From positions 23,415-87,414 of the forward strand of contig NZ_WIAQ01000017.1 of assembly GCF_009466385.1 (NCBI RefSeq): a stretch of DNA of 64,000 nt, given 5' to 3'. Shown here in pieces: positions 26,545-34,837 of this stretch (position 1 is its first letter; every line of letters begins with the position of its first letter). The notes beneath the pieces are model-generated. The model worked only from the letters and a program-made list of their open reading frames with translations, did no database searches and was not told the origin of the DNA. The DNA is from Peribacillus tepidiphilus (GTDB taxonomy: Bacteria > Bacillota > Bacilli > Bacillales > DSM-1321). The position numbers were made by a program, and so were the translations under genes.

Positions 26545-27519
26545 TTGATTACAATCGGAAGTCGGACGGTGAAAACAGCGGTAGGTTCAATGATCGCGCT
26601 GTTTATCGCGCAATTGATCGGGCTCGAGAATGCAAGCACTGCCGCGGTGGTTACGTTGTTAAGTGTTCAGAGCACCAAGAAGCAATCAGTTATAGTAGCG
26701 ATTCGTCGTTTAGTTGCTTGCTTGTTCGGCATTGGACTTGCTGTATTGTTGTTTGAAGGCGGAGCATATACTCCCATTATGGTAGGAGTGTTTCTTTTTA
26801 TTTTTATTCCCGCTATGGCAAAGCTTAGATTGCAGGAAGGAATCGTACCCGGCTTTGTCATTGTCATGCAGTTGTTTATTACTTACCATATCACGTTGGA
26901 TTTTGTATTGAATCAGATTTGGGTTTTGACAATAGGTATTTTAGTTGCACTTGTGTTTAATCTGTATATGCCGAGTGTTGAAAAGGAATTGTGCGAGCTA
27001 TCTATTCAAACGGAGGATCATTTTAAGGCTGTTTTTGTTCAGCTTGCTCGTTTTATCCGGAAAAGGGAGCGGGTTTGGAACGATGAATTTGTATATAAGA
27101 GTGAAAATACCATAAAGCGTGGGCTTGAGCTTGCGAGAAGAAGCGTTGAAAACTCTTTTTTCCGAAAAGAAGAATTTTACTTAGACTATTTTACAATGCG
27201 AAAGCAGCAGCTGGATCTGATTGAGCGGGTTATTCCAATTATCTTGAACCTGCCAACGACGTTTGAGCAAAATGAGATGGTAGCTGATTTCGTGGAAGGT
27301 CTTGGCTTTGAAATCTATCGTAAAATGGATGCGGTTAGTCTTCTTGATAAGCTCCGTGAAATGAGGAGTAAATTTGAGCAAATGGAGCTTCCGAAGACAA
27401 GAGAGGAGTTCGAGACTCGGGCAGCGCTGCTTGTCTTTATTAATGAGCTAGAACGATTCATCCAAATTGAAACAGACTTCCATAATAAAGGCATGGAAGC
27501 GCAAGAGCAAAATAAATAG
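26545..27519 (+). CDS. Aromatic acid exporter family (YqjA-like) membrane protein
   Basis: The 324-residue protein has about four to five hydrophobic segments in residues 1-145 (DUF939/ArAE_1 type, GSRTVKTAVGSMIALFIAQ), followed by a cytoplasmic helical C-terminal domain of about 180 residues. It matches the domain layout and length of B. subtilis YqjA. Relatives of the FUSC/AaeB group are thought to export aromatic acids. The start is TTG, with AAGGA upstream, which suggests modest translation. It is monocistronic, with GrpB 58 bp downstream. Confidence 0.8.
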   Translation: MITIGSRTVKTAVGSMIALFIAQLIGLENASTAAVVTLLSVQSTKKQSVIVAIRRLVACLFGIGLAVLLFEGGAYTPIMVGVFLFIFIPAMAKLRLQEGIVPGFVIVMQLFITYHITLDFVLNQIWVLTIGILVALVFNLYMPSVEKELCELSIQTEDHFKAVFVQLARFIRKRERVWNDEFVYKSENTIKRGLELARRSVENSFFRKEEFYLDYFTMRKQQLDLIERVIPIILNLPTTFEQNEMVADFVEGLGFEIYRKMDAVSLLDKLREMRSKFEQMELPKTREEFETRAALLVFINELERFIQIETDFHNKGMEAQEQNK

Positions 27520-27577
27520 GTTACTCCAAGTCCATCGTACAGTACAGTAAGGTGTAGAATAAAAAAGGGGGGAGCAT

Positions 27578-28111
27578 ATGATCGGACTTAAGCGTGGGAT
27601 CGTCGAGCTTGCTCAACATGAAAGCCAATGGGCTAGTGTTGCCGACCAAACCATTCAGAGACTAAAAGGAATTTATAAAGAGCTGGCCATCGATATCCAG
27701 CATGTAGGGAGTACATCGATAAAAGGCATCAAAGCAAAGCCGATTATCGATTTGGTAATCGGTGTGAAAAATTTTCAAGAAGTATATGATTTGGTCCCGC
27801 GTCTTGAGGAAAACGGCTTTTATCATAAGCCGGAAAATGATCAAGTGTGGCAAATATTTTTTTCGTGTGGAAACGATGCGATTAGAACGCACCATATTCA
27901 TGTTGTCATCTATGGTGAAGATCGGTGGAAGGGATACATACAGTTTAGAGACTACCTGAACGCACATCCTGACAAAGCAAGGCAATATGAGGCATTAAAA
28001 AAACAGCTGGCTGCGACATACCCTGAAGACAGACAAAAGTATACAGAGGGGAAATCAGATTTTATTGTACAAATGATGGAGGAAGCAGATCGCTTATATA
28101 ACAACAAGTGA
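27578..28111 (+). CDS. GrpB-family (UPF0157) nucleotidyltransferase-like protein
   Basis: The 177-residue protein has the GrpB signature HVGSTSIKGIKAKPIIDLVI near residues 46-65. This is the GS and D-x-V motif pattern of the nucleotidyltransferase fold. It is followed by HHIHVV and FRDYLNAHPDKARQYEALK, both typical of the family. Its biochemical role is not established. AAAGGGGGGAG precedes the ATG. Confidence 0.85.
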   Translation: MIGLKRGIVELAQHESQWASVADQTIQRLKGIYKELAIDIQHVGSTSIKGIKAKPIIDLVIGVKNFQEVYDLVPRLEENGFYHKPENDQVWQIFFSCGNDAIRTHHIHVVIYGEDRWKGYIQFRDYLNAHPDKARQYEALKKQLAATYPEDRQKYTEGKSDFIVQMMEEADRLYNNK

Positions 28112-28184
28112 GCAGGAAGTTTCTCTGACAACATTGTAAAAAAATATAAAATAAGATCGAAGTTAACAAAAAAGGGTGAAAGAA

Positions 28185-28415
28185 ATGTATCTGACTGTAA
28201 AAGAAACAGCGGAGTATTTATCAGTTTCAGAGTTTTACGTTGAAAAGTTGATCCAGCAAAAGAAAATCCGGGCATTGTACGACGGTGAGCAGTATTTGAT
28301 TTACAAAGATCAGTTCAATACACACTTTGAACAATTGGAAAAATATAAAAAGTTTGTGGAAGAGGTATGGAGTGAGCCGATTCCGGAAGATTTAGACGTG
28401 AAGGATGAGGATTAA
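28185..28415 (+). CDS. Small excisionase-type helix-turn-helix protein
   Basis: The 76-residue protein starts MYLTVKETAEYLSVSEFYVE, the winged-helix pattern of excisionase/MerR-like (HTH_17) DNA-binding domains, with IRALYDGEQYLIYKDQF as the wing. An acidic tail follows. ATG 28185 is preferred over GTG 28176 because AAAAAGGG lies 8 nt before it. No integrase or phage gene is adjacent, so it may regulate rather than excise. Confidence 0.75.
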   Translation: MYLTVKETAEYLSVSEFYVEKLIQQKKIRALYDGEQYLIYKDQFNTHFEQLEKYKKFVEEVWSEPIPEDLDVKDED

Positions 28416-28438
28416 AAATCATTCATTTCAAAATTTTC

Positions 28439-28467
28439 TTGACATATTTACTTTTTCTAATTAAAGT
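28439..28467 (+). promoter_or_regulatory. Promoter for the SAM-riboswitch operon
   Basis: TTGACA at 28439-28444 and TAAAGT at 28462-28467, with a 17-bp spacer, lie about 35 bp before the aptamer. Confidence 0.6.
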
Positions 28468-28502
28468 AATGATTAAATTTAATTAAAAATTTTATACGAA
28501 AT

Positions 28503-28612
28503 TCTCTTATCAAGAGTGGCGGAGGGACTGGCCCGATGATGCCCGGCAACCGTTCCAAATGGAATTGGTGCTAAATCCTGCAAAACAAGGACTGTTTTGA
28601 GAGATAAGAGAG
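28503..28612 (+). ncRNA. SAM-I (S-box) riboswitch aptamer
   Basis: CTCTTATCAAGAGTGGCGGA, then GGGACTGGCCCGATGATGCC, CGGCAACC and the closing GAGATAAGAG match the S-box consensus, including the kink-turn and the P1 helix. SAM binding stabilises P1 and lets the terminator at 28639-28667 form. AAGAGAGG at the 3' end can alternatively pair with CCTCTCTT of the terminator as antiterminator. The controlled genes are the ABC transporter at 28944-32635. Confidence 0.95.
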
Positions 28613-28638
28613 GCGAATCCTACATATGTATGCTGATG

Positions 28639-28667
28639 AACCTCTCTTTTCGGAGAGGTTTTTTTAC
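28639..28667 (+). terminator. SAM-riboswitch terminator
   Basis: AACCTCTC and GAGAGGTT pair around TTTTCG, followed by seven T. Its 5' arm is the part that the P1 3' strand can sequester. Confidence 0.9.
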
Positions 28668-28761
28668 TGTAGACAAATTTGCATTCGTGGAGTTTGATCT
28701 CGCTGATTACTGGTGAAGGGTAGATCACACGAAGAATGCCAATGTTTTTTGTCAACAGTCT
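28668..28761 (-). repeat. Dispersed structured repeat, copy 3 (inverted, shortened)
   Basis: On the minus strand it keeps the ends of the family (AGACTGTTGACAAA and TTTGTCTACA) and the GCATTCTTCGT block, but is only 94 bp. The inner arms are lost or replaced. It stands between two near-identical hairpins, 28639-28660 and 28763-28785. Confidence 0.7.
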
Positions 28762-28762
28762 A

Positions 28763-28791
28763 AAACCTCTCTATACGGAGAGGTTTTCTTT
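28763..28791 (+). terminator. Second terminator, duplicate of the riboswitch terminator
   Basis: AAAACCTCTC and GAGAGGTTTT pair around TATACG, followed by CTTTTT. It repeats the riboswitch terminator with two changes in the loop region, on the far side of repeat copy 3. It could stop read-through regardless of SAM. Confidence 0.85.
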
Positions 28792-28943
28792 TTGGCAGAT
28801 AGGAAAGTATAAAACTTTCCTATCTGCATAAGTGCAACTACGCCTCTGTCTTCGCCTTTACAAGGCTAGCCAATCGGCGAGTTTTCTTTATAAAAAGAAG
28901 CTTCTCCAATGATAAAAATGATTAGAAAAAGGGGAGCAAAAAA

Positions 28944-30056
28944 ATGAGAAAAACAGTGTTCAAAGGATTATTAGTACCTGTATTAGCTGCATCACTTCTA
29001 ATAACAGGCTGCTCAAACAACAGCTCAGCAGAGCCAGTTAAGGAAAAGCCGTCCGGTCCAATTGAAAATGTTCCGGAGCGGTTTGCGAATGGAGAAGAAG
29101 TGAAAATTAAGGTGATTCGTAAAATTGGTGGAGATGACCATACAGCACAATATCTTGCGGGAGCTAAAGAAGAAGGCGAGGCACTAGGTTTTAAGGTTGA
29201 TGTGTTTACGGCAAATGGTGATTCTGCAAAGTTTCATGATGCCATTGCACAGTCTTTAGAAGAAGATTATGACGGTTTTATTATCTCTCATGGTGATGAC
29301 GAAGCAACGGTAAGTGATGTGCAAAAGCTAGTCGATCAAGGAAAAAGTGTCGTTACGTTTGATTCCAATCCTAAACTTGCAGATATTGAAGGTGTGACAC
29401 TTACATCACAAGATGATGAAGCACTAGCTAAACTAGCACTTGATCAGCTAGTTCAAGATACAAAGGGTAAAGCAAATATTGTCTACCTTTGGGTTGATGG
29501 TTTCCCACCAATGGTGCGACGTAATGCAGTCTATAAACAAGTGTTATCTGCTAATCCGGGTATTAAAGAAGTAGAACGATTCGGAGTTGCTGCTGCAGAT
29601 ACATCTGTTCAAACGCAAAATGCTGTAGCGGCCATGTTAAATAAACACAAAAAAGGGGAAATTGATGCAATTTTTGCCACATGGGATGCATTTGCCATTG
29701 GGGCAGCTAGAGCAATCAAGGAAGCAGGAAGAGATGAAATAAAAATTTATGGAATAGACATTTCTAATGCAGATATACAGGCAATGGGAGAAGAAAAAAG
29801 TTCATGGAAATATACAGCTGCCGTTGATCCTAAGCTCATCGGTGCTGTGAATATTCGATTGCTAGCGAAAAAATTAGCTGGAGAAAAAACACCGCAAACC
29901 TATGATTTAGAAGCTTCTCTTATTTCTCAAGAAGCGATTAAACACTCAAAAGAACCAGTTAACATGGAGAACTTAGGAAATGTCGTCGAAGGATGGGGCA
30001 AGTCGGACGCATTTGTAGAAGATTGGATGAGGACGCTTAAGGAACATTATAAATAA
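28944..30056 (+). CDS. Sugar-type ABC transporter substrate-binding lipoprotein (S-box regulated)
   Basis: The 370-residue lipoprotein has a signal peptide ending in LLITGC (lipobox) and a Peripla_BP_4 (ribose/galactose-binding type) body. GDDHTAQYLAGAKEEGEALG, the DGFIISHGDDEATVSDV segment and the IYGIDISNADIQAMGE hinge region are typical. It is the first gene of an ATPase-permease operon behind a SAM riboswitch. The fold says pentose- or ribose-like ligand; the riboswitch says sulfur/methionine metabolism. 5-Methylthioribose or a related SAM-derived ribose fits both but is inferred. AAAAGGGGAGC precedes the ATG. Confidence 0.85.
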   Translation: MRKTVFKGLLVPVLAASLLITGCSNNSSAEPVKEKPSGPIENVPERFANGEEVKIKVIRKIGGDDHTAQYLAGAKEEGEALGFKVDVFTANGDSAKFHDAIAQSLEEDYDGFIISHGDDEATVSDVQKLVDQGKSVVTFDSNPKLADIEGVTLTSQDDEALAKLALDQLVQDTKGKANIVYLWVDGFPPMVRRNAVYKQVLSANPGIKEVERFGVAAADTSVQTQNAVAAMLNKHKKGEIDAIFATWDAFAIGAARAIKEAGRDEIKIYGIDISNADIQAMGEEKSSWKYTAAVDPKLIGAVNIRLLAKKLAGEKTPQTYDLEASLISQEAIKHSKEPVNMENLGNVVEGWGKSDAFVEDWMRTLKEHYK

Positions 30057-30130
30057 TAAGGCATCCAAAAGGGAGGACGAAAGGGTGAATGTACTCTTCG
30101 TCCCCTCTTCCTAATGAAAGGGGAGAGTAC

Positions 30131-31630
30131 ATGACTAAGCTAGAGTTAAAGAATATATCTATAGAATTCCCAGGTGTCAAAGCTTTAGATGGCGCAAATT
30201 TTTCATGTGAAACAGGCACCGTACAAGCATTAATAGGCGCAAATGGAGCAGGGAAATCCACACTGATGAAAATATTATCGGGTGCATATAACCATTACAC
30301 TGGTGGTATTTTTTTGGACGGTAAAGAAATTTCCATCTCTTCACCTAGAGAGGCTCAACAGCTTGGGATTCAGACAGTGTATCAAGAAGTAGATACAGCA
30401 CTTATTCCTTATTTAACGGTTGGTGAAAACATCATGCTCCCATATACCATTCACGAGTCTGGTAAAAATCCTCTTGTAAACTGGAAAGAGCTTCATGAGA
30501 GAGCTACTCAGATTCTTAGTAGCTTAAACCTCAATTTGTCCTCCAAAAAGCTAGTACAGAATTTAACGCTTGCCGAAAAGCAAATGATCTTAATTGCAAG
30601 AGCTCTTACAACTTCCTGTCGTTTTTTAATTTTAGATGAACCGACTGCCCCATTAAGCCATCAAGAAACAACTGAGCTGTTCAGGGTAATAAAAAAATTA
30701 ATAAAGAAGGATGTTGGCATTATATTTATTTCACACCGATTGCCGGAGATATTTGAAATATGTGATGAAGTAACGGTTATGCGAAATGGTAAAACCATAA
30801 CGACAGAAAACATTGAAAAAACCAATCAGCATAAGATTATTGAACAGATGCTTGGACGTTCACTAGATGAACAGTTTCCATCAATTCCTGTTAAATTCGG
30901 TGAAAAAGTTTTAGAGGTATCAGGTTTAACAGATTCAAATGTTTACGACATATCACTGGATGTAAAAGCTGGAGAAATTGTTGGCATTGCGGGACTTGTA
31001 GGAGCCGGGAAAACAGAATTGTGCAAAGCGTTGTTTGGGGACTCTAAAATTGTTGCAGGTCAAATTACCATTAACGGAAAGCAAGCTGTTGTGAAAAATC
31101 CATATGATGCAGTCAAAAAAGGTATAGCGCTTGTGCCTGAAGAAAGAAGAAAAGAAGGCATTCTTGTGGAAGAATCTGTTTTGGCCAATTTGACAGCAGC
31201 AAATTTGAAGCCATTTACAAGGCTGTTTGGTTTTTTAAACAGGAATGCTGAAAAACAAAGATCTAAAGAAATAATAGAAAGCTTAGGAGTGAAAACACCT
31301 TCCGAGCAAACGAAAGTTGGAAATCTGTCTGGGGGTAATCAGCAAAAGGTTGTCATTGGAAAATGGTTGGTTGCCGAAGCGGATTTGTATATATTTGACG
31401 AGCCAACAAAAGGCGTGGATGTCGGGGCGAAGAGAGATCTTTTTGAATTAATTGTGGAGCTGGCTAAAAAAGGAAAAGGGATCCTTTATGCATCTTCTGA
31501 GCTTTCTGAAATTATGGGAATTACAAACCGAGTGTATGTGATGTATGACGGAAAAACGGTAAAAGAACTCCATACGAAAAATACGAGTGAAGAAGAGTTG
31601 TTATTTTATTCAACAGGAGGTGGCAGATAG
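30131..31630 (+). CDS. Sugar ABC transporter ATPase (RbsA-like, two nucleotide-binding domains)
   Basis: The 499-residue cytoplasmic ATPase has two ABC domains in tandem, as in RbsA/MglA. The first has Walker A GANGAGKST, signature-like LTLAEKQM and LILDEPTAPLS. The second has a divergent Walker A GLVGAGKTE, signature LSGGNQQK and FDEPTKGVDVG. This asymmetry is normal for the family. The start at ATG 30131 follows AAGGGGAGAG; 14 in-frame codons further upstream lack a site. It ends directly at the permease start. Confidence 0.9.
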   Translation: MTKLELKNISIEFPGVKALDGANFSCETGTVQALIGANGAGKSTLMKILSGAYNHYTGGIFLDGKEISISSPREAQQLGIQTVYQEVDTALIPYLTVGENIMLPYTIHESGKNPLVNWKELHERATQILSSLNLNLSSKKLVQNLTLAEKQMILIARALTTSCRFLILDEPTAPLSHQETTELFRVIKKLIKKDVGIIFISHRLPEIFEICDEVTVMRNGKTITTENIEKTNQHKIIEQMLGRSLDEQFPSIPVKFGEKVLEVSGLTDSNVYDISLDVKAGEIVGIAGLVGAGKTELCKALFGDSKIVAGQITINGKQAVVKNPYDAVKKGIALVPEERRKEGILVEESVLANLTAANLKPFTRLFGFLNRNAEKQRSKEIIESLGVKTPSEQTKVGNLSGGNQQKVVIGKWLVAEADLYIFDEPTKGVDVGAKRDLFELIVELAKKGKGILYASSELSEIMGITNRVYVMYDGKTVKELHTKNTSEEELLFYSTGGGR

Positions 31631-32635
31631 ATGGATCTATCGAACCCTATTTCTACTAAAAAACTAAATAAGTTGCCATTCAATTGGTTTGATTTTTTAT
31701 ATAAGTATGGAACAATTATCACGATTTTTGTTCTTATTTTGGTTTTCTCAATGAGCAATCCTTCTTTTATTCAAGGAAACAATCTCATTAATATTTTACG
31801 TTCGATTTCGATTGTGACGATTATTGCAATAGGAATTACCATTTCTTTATCCGTCAACGGCTTTGATTTATCGGTCGGATCCGTTGCATCTTTGTCAAAT
31901 GCCATCGTCATTTCGATGTTTGTATGGTTTTCACAAAATACGGTTGTGGCCGTTTTGTCTGCTATAGCCGCTTCTTTACTTGTGGGTGCTTTTAACTCTT
32001 TTATGATTGTGAAAGGGAAAATCCCTGATATGCTCATGACACTTGCTACGATGTTTATTATTCAAGGGATTGCGTTGACCTATACGAAGGGGGCTACCGT
32101 ATCACAAAACATGGTAATGCCGGATGGAACCTTCTCTAAGGGAGTCATTAGCCCACTTTTTGCAAAAATCGGAGCGGTACCTTGGATCATTTTTATCATG
32201 ATTGTAGTAGTTGTAATTGTTCATGTATTCTTAACTTACACGAAATATGGAAGGTATATGTATATAATAGGAGGAAATGCAGAAGCTGCCCGTCTTTCAG
32301 GAATTCCAATAAATAAATACAAAATTGCTGCGTATTTGTTGTCAGCTTTGTTTGCGTCAATTGGCGGAATTGTGCATGCTTCCCGTGTGCTGACAGCGGA
32401 AATTAATGCAGGTGCGCCGTATCTTATGGATTCAGTCGCCGCTGCATTTATCGGATTCTCAGTACTCGGGGCAGGGAAGCCGAATGCCTTTGGAACTTTT
32501 ATAGGAGCGGCACTCATCGGAATTCTGCAAAATGGACTGGTTATGCTCTCTGTTCCATACTATTCCATGGATATTGTAAAAGGTGCCGTACTCTCATTTG
32601 CTCTAGCGATTACGTATTACAAACAAAAACATTGA
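31631..32635 (+). CDS. Sugar ABC transporter permease (RbsC-like)
   Basis: The 334-residue membrane protein has about nine to ten hydrophobic segments and the BPD_transp_2 blocks SVNGFDLSVGSVASLSNAIV and YIIGGNAEAARLSGIPINKY, the latter being the coupling region that contacts the ATPase. Its ATG follows the ATPase stop without a gap, with GGAGGTGGC as ribosome-binding site. It completes a binding protein-ATPase-permease set. A terminator lies at 32776-32826. Confidence 0.9.
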   Translation: MDLSNPISTKKLNKLPFNWFDFLYKYGTIITIFVLILVFSMSNPSFIQGNNLINILRSISIVTIIAIGITISLSVNGFDLSVGSVASLSNAIVISMFVWFSQNTVVAVLSAIAASLLVGAFNSFMIVKGKIPDMLMTLATMFIIQGIALTYTKGATVSQNMVMPDGTFSKGVISPLFAKIGAVPWIIFIMIVVVVIVHVFLTYTKYGRYMYIIGGNAEAARLSGIPINKYKIAAYLLSALFASIGGIVHASRVLTAEINAGAPYLMDSVAAAFIGFSVLGAGKPNAFGTFIGAALIGILQNGLVMLSVPYYSMDIVKGAVLSFALAITYYKQKH

Positions 32636-32775
32636 ACCAACGGAAGGGACAAGATGTGTATTTCGACTGAAATATATGGGCTGCATTTTGCCCACAAACA
32701 CTGCCTAACACAGAAAAGGTGCTTCTGTTAGCAGATGAATTTCTATATATGTTTAAGGATAGTGTGAATAATTGG

Positions 32776-32826
32776 TAATAATCCTGCTTCTTTATTTAAA
32801 AGATGCAGGATTATTCTTTTTTTTAT
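32776..32826 (+). terminator. Terminator of the S-box ABC operon
   Basis: AATAATCCTGC pairs with GCAGGATTATT, followed by CTTTTTTTTATTTTT. Confidence 0.85.
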
Positions 32827-32876
32827 TTTTATGTATATCATTAAAGATACCTTATTTTTGAAAAGAGGAACTTGTT

Positions 32877-33809
32877 TTGAAAAACCTTAAAATCTATTTA
32901 ATTTTGGTCGGGACCATGGTGGTGTGGGGGGTTAATGTGCCCGTTTTGAAAATCATTGTTGAACGGTTTATGCCGATCACTGCGACGTCTATTCGGATTT
33001 TTATTGCCGGAATAACGGTTTTTGTCATTCTCTCCTGGTTTAAATTAGTCAGGAAGCCCACAAAGAAAGAAGTCATATACATTGTTCTAGGGAGTTTATT
33101 AAGTGTTGTGTTCCACCACTCTTTCTTGGCGATGGGGCTAACGAAGACAACAGCAGTTAATGGTGGTTTAATATTGGGATTGGGTCCATTGTTAACGGCG
33201 ATTCTAGCTTCGGTATTATTAAAGGAAATACCGTCATTTATTAGAGTTATAGGCTTTCTTTTAGGGAGTTTAGGGGTATTTATTACGGTTCTTGCAGGTG
33301 GAAATGGACTATCAGGAGGTTCTGTGGGAGATTTATATGTGTTCCTAGCTATTACTTCACAGGCGTTGAGCTTTATCCTGATCAGTAAAGCAGCAAAAAC
33401 TTTGGATCCTCGTTTACTGACTGGGTATATGCTGATTATTGGAGCTATCATTCTATTTATCATAAGTCTTATAAAAGAACCAGGTGGACTCCAAAGTTTG
33501 TCAAAAGTTGAGGGAAGTTCATGGGCATGGCTCTTGGCGTCAGGCATCTTCGCCACTGCATTAGGACACATGATTTATAATTTTGCAATTGGAAGAATAG
33601 GAGCAGCTGAGGCATCCATTTTTATGAATCTTAATATATTTTTTGCCCTATTGGGTTCTGCTCTTTTATTAGGAGAGCAAATTAAGGCAGCTCATCTTTT
33701 TGGTGTTGTCTTTATTGTGGCTGGCGTCATTCTTGGTTCTGGAACCTATGAAATCCTGATGCTAAGACGAATCGAAAGAAGAAAAAGGAAGGATGTGAGC
33801 CCTCTGTGA
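32877..33809 (+). CDS. EamA/DMT-superfamily transporter
   Basis: The 310-residue protein has ten predicted membrane segments in two EamA halves. Typical pieces are VVWGVNVPVLKIIVERFMP, GGLILGLGPLLTAILASVLL and GAAEASIFMNLNIFFALLGS. The start is TTG with AGAGGA upstream. The substrate is unknown. It is only distantly like the EamA protein at 24933-25853. Confidence 0.82.
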   Translation: MKNLKIYLILVGTMVVWGVNVPVLKIIVERFMPITATSIRIFIAGITVFVILSWFKLVRKPTKKEVIYIVLGSLLSVVFHHSFLAMGLTKTTAVNGGLILGLGPLLTAILASVLLKEIPSFIRVIGFLLGSLGVFITVLAGGNGLSGGSVGDLYVFLAITSQALSFILISKAAKTLDPRLLTGYMLIIGAIILFIISLIKEPGGLQSLSKVEGSSWAWLLASGIFATALGHMIYNFAIGRIGAAEASIFMNLNIFFALLGSALLLGEQIKAAHLFGVVFIVAGVILGSGTYEILMLRRIERRKRKDVSPL

Positions 33810-33869
33810 GTATGGGGGGTTTTCATTTTTTAAGAAGTCTACAGGAGCAAGAACATCGCTACATAACAG

Positions 33870-33905
33870 AAAACGGGGCACTTAATAAAGCGCCCCGTTA
33901 ATAAT
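33870..33905. terminator. Hairpin between convergent genes
   Basis: AACGGGGC and GCCCCGTT pair. TTTTCTG follows on the minus strand, so it suits the DUF1232 gene best and may also serve the transporter on the plus strand. Confidence 0.7.
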
Positions 33906-33941
33906 AAAATCGGAAGACCAGTCAAGCTATAGCCCCGGTTT

Positions 33942-34355
33942 CTATCCTAATTTCTTATCTACATCCGACGTATCTACAGAATCTCCAAACCATTCTTTCA
34001 GCTTCGTTTTAGCCTTTAATTTTATATCATCATCAATATACATCGCGACCTGCAAGAGAGCGATGCCTAGAGCCCCTAAGTCATCTGTAAACCCGACGCC
34101 TACAGCAAAATCCGGAATCAAATCAAGAGGCAGGATAAAATAACCGAGTGCTCCAATAATGATCGTTTTTGTTTTAGTAGGTACTTCAGGCTTTTGAAGC
34201 GTATAGTACAAAAGAAGAACAGCATAAACAACGGACGAGCCGGCTTTTTTGCCGAACTTTTTAAGCTTTTCCCAAAATTTTTGTTCTGAATAATGTTTTT
34301 CGTTTTTTTGAAATGTATGTAATGCTTCTCTTACTTCATCATGAGATTTTTCCAT
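33942..34355 (-). CDS. DUF1232 (YkvA-like) membrane protein
   Basis: The 137-residue protein has two hydrophobic segments and the DUF1232 core KTKTIIIGALGYFILPLDLI, PDFAVGVGFTDDLGALGIAL. The LPLDLIPD motif is diagnostic. The family's function is unknown. ATG 34355 is preferred because GAGGAAGGTG precedes it; the TTG seven codons earlier has no site. Confidence 0.85.
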   Translation of the reverse strand: MEKSHDEVREALHTFQKNEKHYSEQKFWEKLKKFGKKAGSSVVYAVLLLYYTLQKPEVPTKTKTIIIGALGYFILPLDLIPDFAVGVGFTDDLGALGIALLQVAMYIDDDIKLKAKTKLKEWFGDSVDTSDVDKKLG

Positions 34356-34469
34356 CGCTTTCACCTTCCTCGCCAAAGATCATGTAAAGAATTTTACGCC
34401 TTCAATTGTTTTAAGCTTTCTCTTTTAATATTACAAGTTTTTTCATAGAAATGCATGTTGTTTACTAAA

Positions 34470-34516
34470 AAGAAAAAGGATCGATAAAAACAGGTTAGCT
34501 CTGTTTGATCGATCCT
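34470..34516 (-). terminator. Terminator of the thiosulfate-uptake pair
   Basis: On the minus strand GGATCGATCAAACAG pairs with CTGTTTTTATCGATCC, followed by TTTTTCTTTTT. Confidence 0.8.
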
Positions 34517-34590
34517 CATTTCATATTACATATGATTTACAATGGACAAATTGAATGCGCAGGTCGGATTCTCTAGAAACAAGCCTATTT

Positions 34591-34824
34591 TTATTTCCCT
34601 CTTTTCACAACAATTTTCCATTGTGCATCATCCACTTGCTCAAACTCAGTTACTTCATGTCCTTCCTTTGCTGCCCAAAGCGGGATGCTTTCAGTTGCTT
34701 GAGTGCAGTCGAAGTGAATGATGAGTTCCTCTCCTATTTGAATTTCCTGTATGGCCTGTTTTGCTTCTACGAGTGGGAATGGACAAACCATTCCTGTTGT
34801 TTCTAATACTTTAGCCAATGTCAT
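34591..34824 (-). CDS. TusA-family sulfur carrier protein
   Basis: The 77-residue protein has the TusA/SirA/YeeD fold signature GMVCPFPLVEAKQAI, with Cys14 in the CPxP motif as the sulfur-carrying residue. It lies 14 nt downstream of a YeeE/YedE transporter, the same pairing as the thiosulfate importer TsuA with TsuB, where the small protein draws sulfur from the transporter. The start is ambiguous: GGAG is only 3 nt from ATG 34824 but 9 nt from TTG 34818, so translation may start two codons later. Confidence 0.88.
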   Translation of the reverse strand: MTLAKVLETTGMVCPFPLVEAKQAIQEIQIGEELIIHFDCTQATESIPLWAAKEGHEVTEFEQVDDAQWKIVVKRGK

Positions 34825-34837
34825 TCTCTCCTTTCCG

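Noticed and set aside
32894..33571. 225-codon ORF antisense to the EamA transporter
   Set aside because: It mirrors a hydrophobic coding region in the antisense frame and has no ribosome-binding site.
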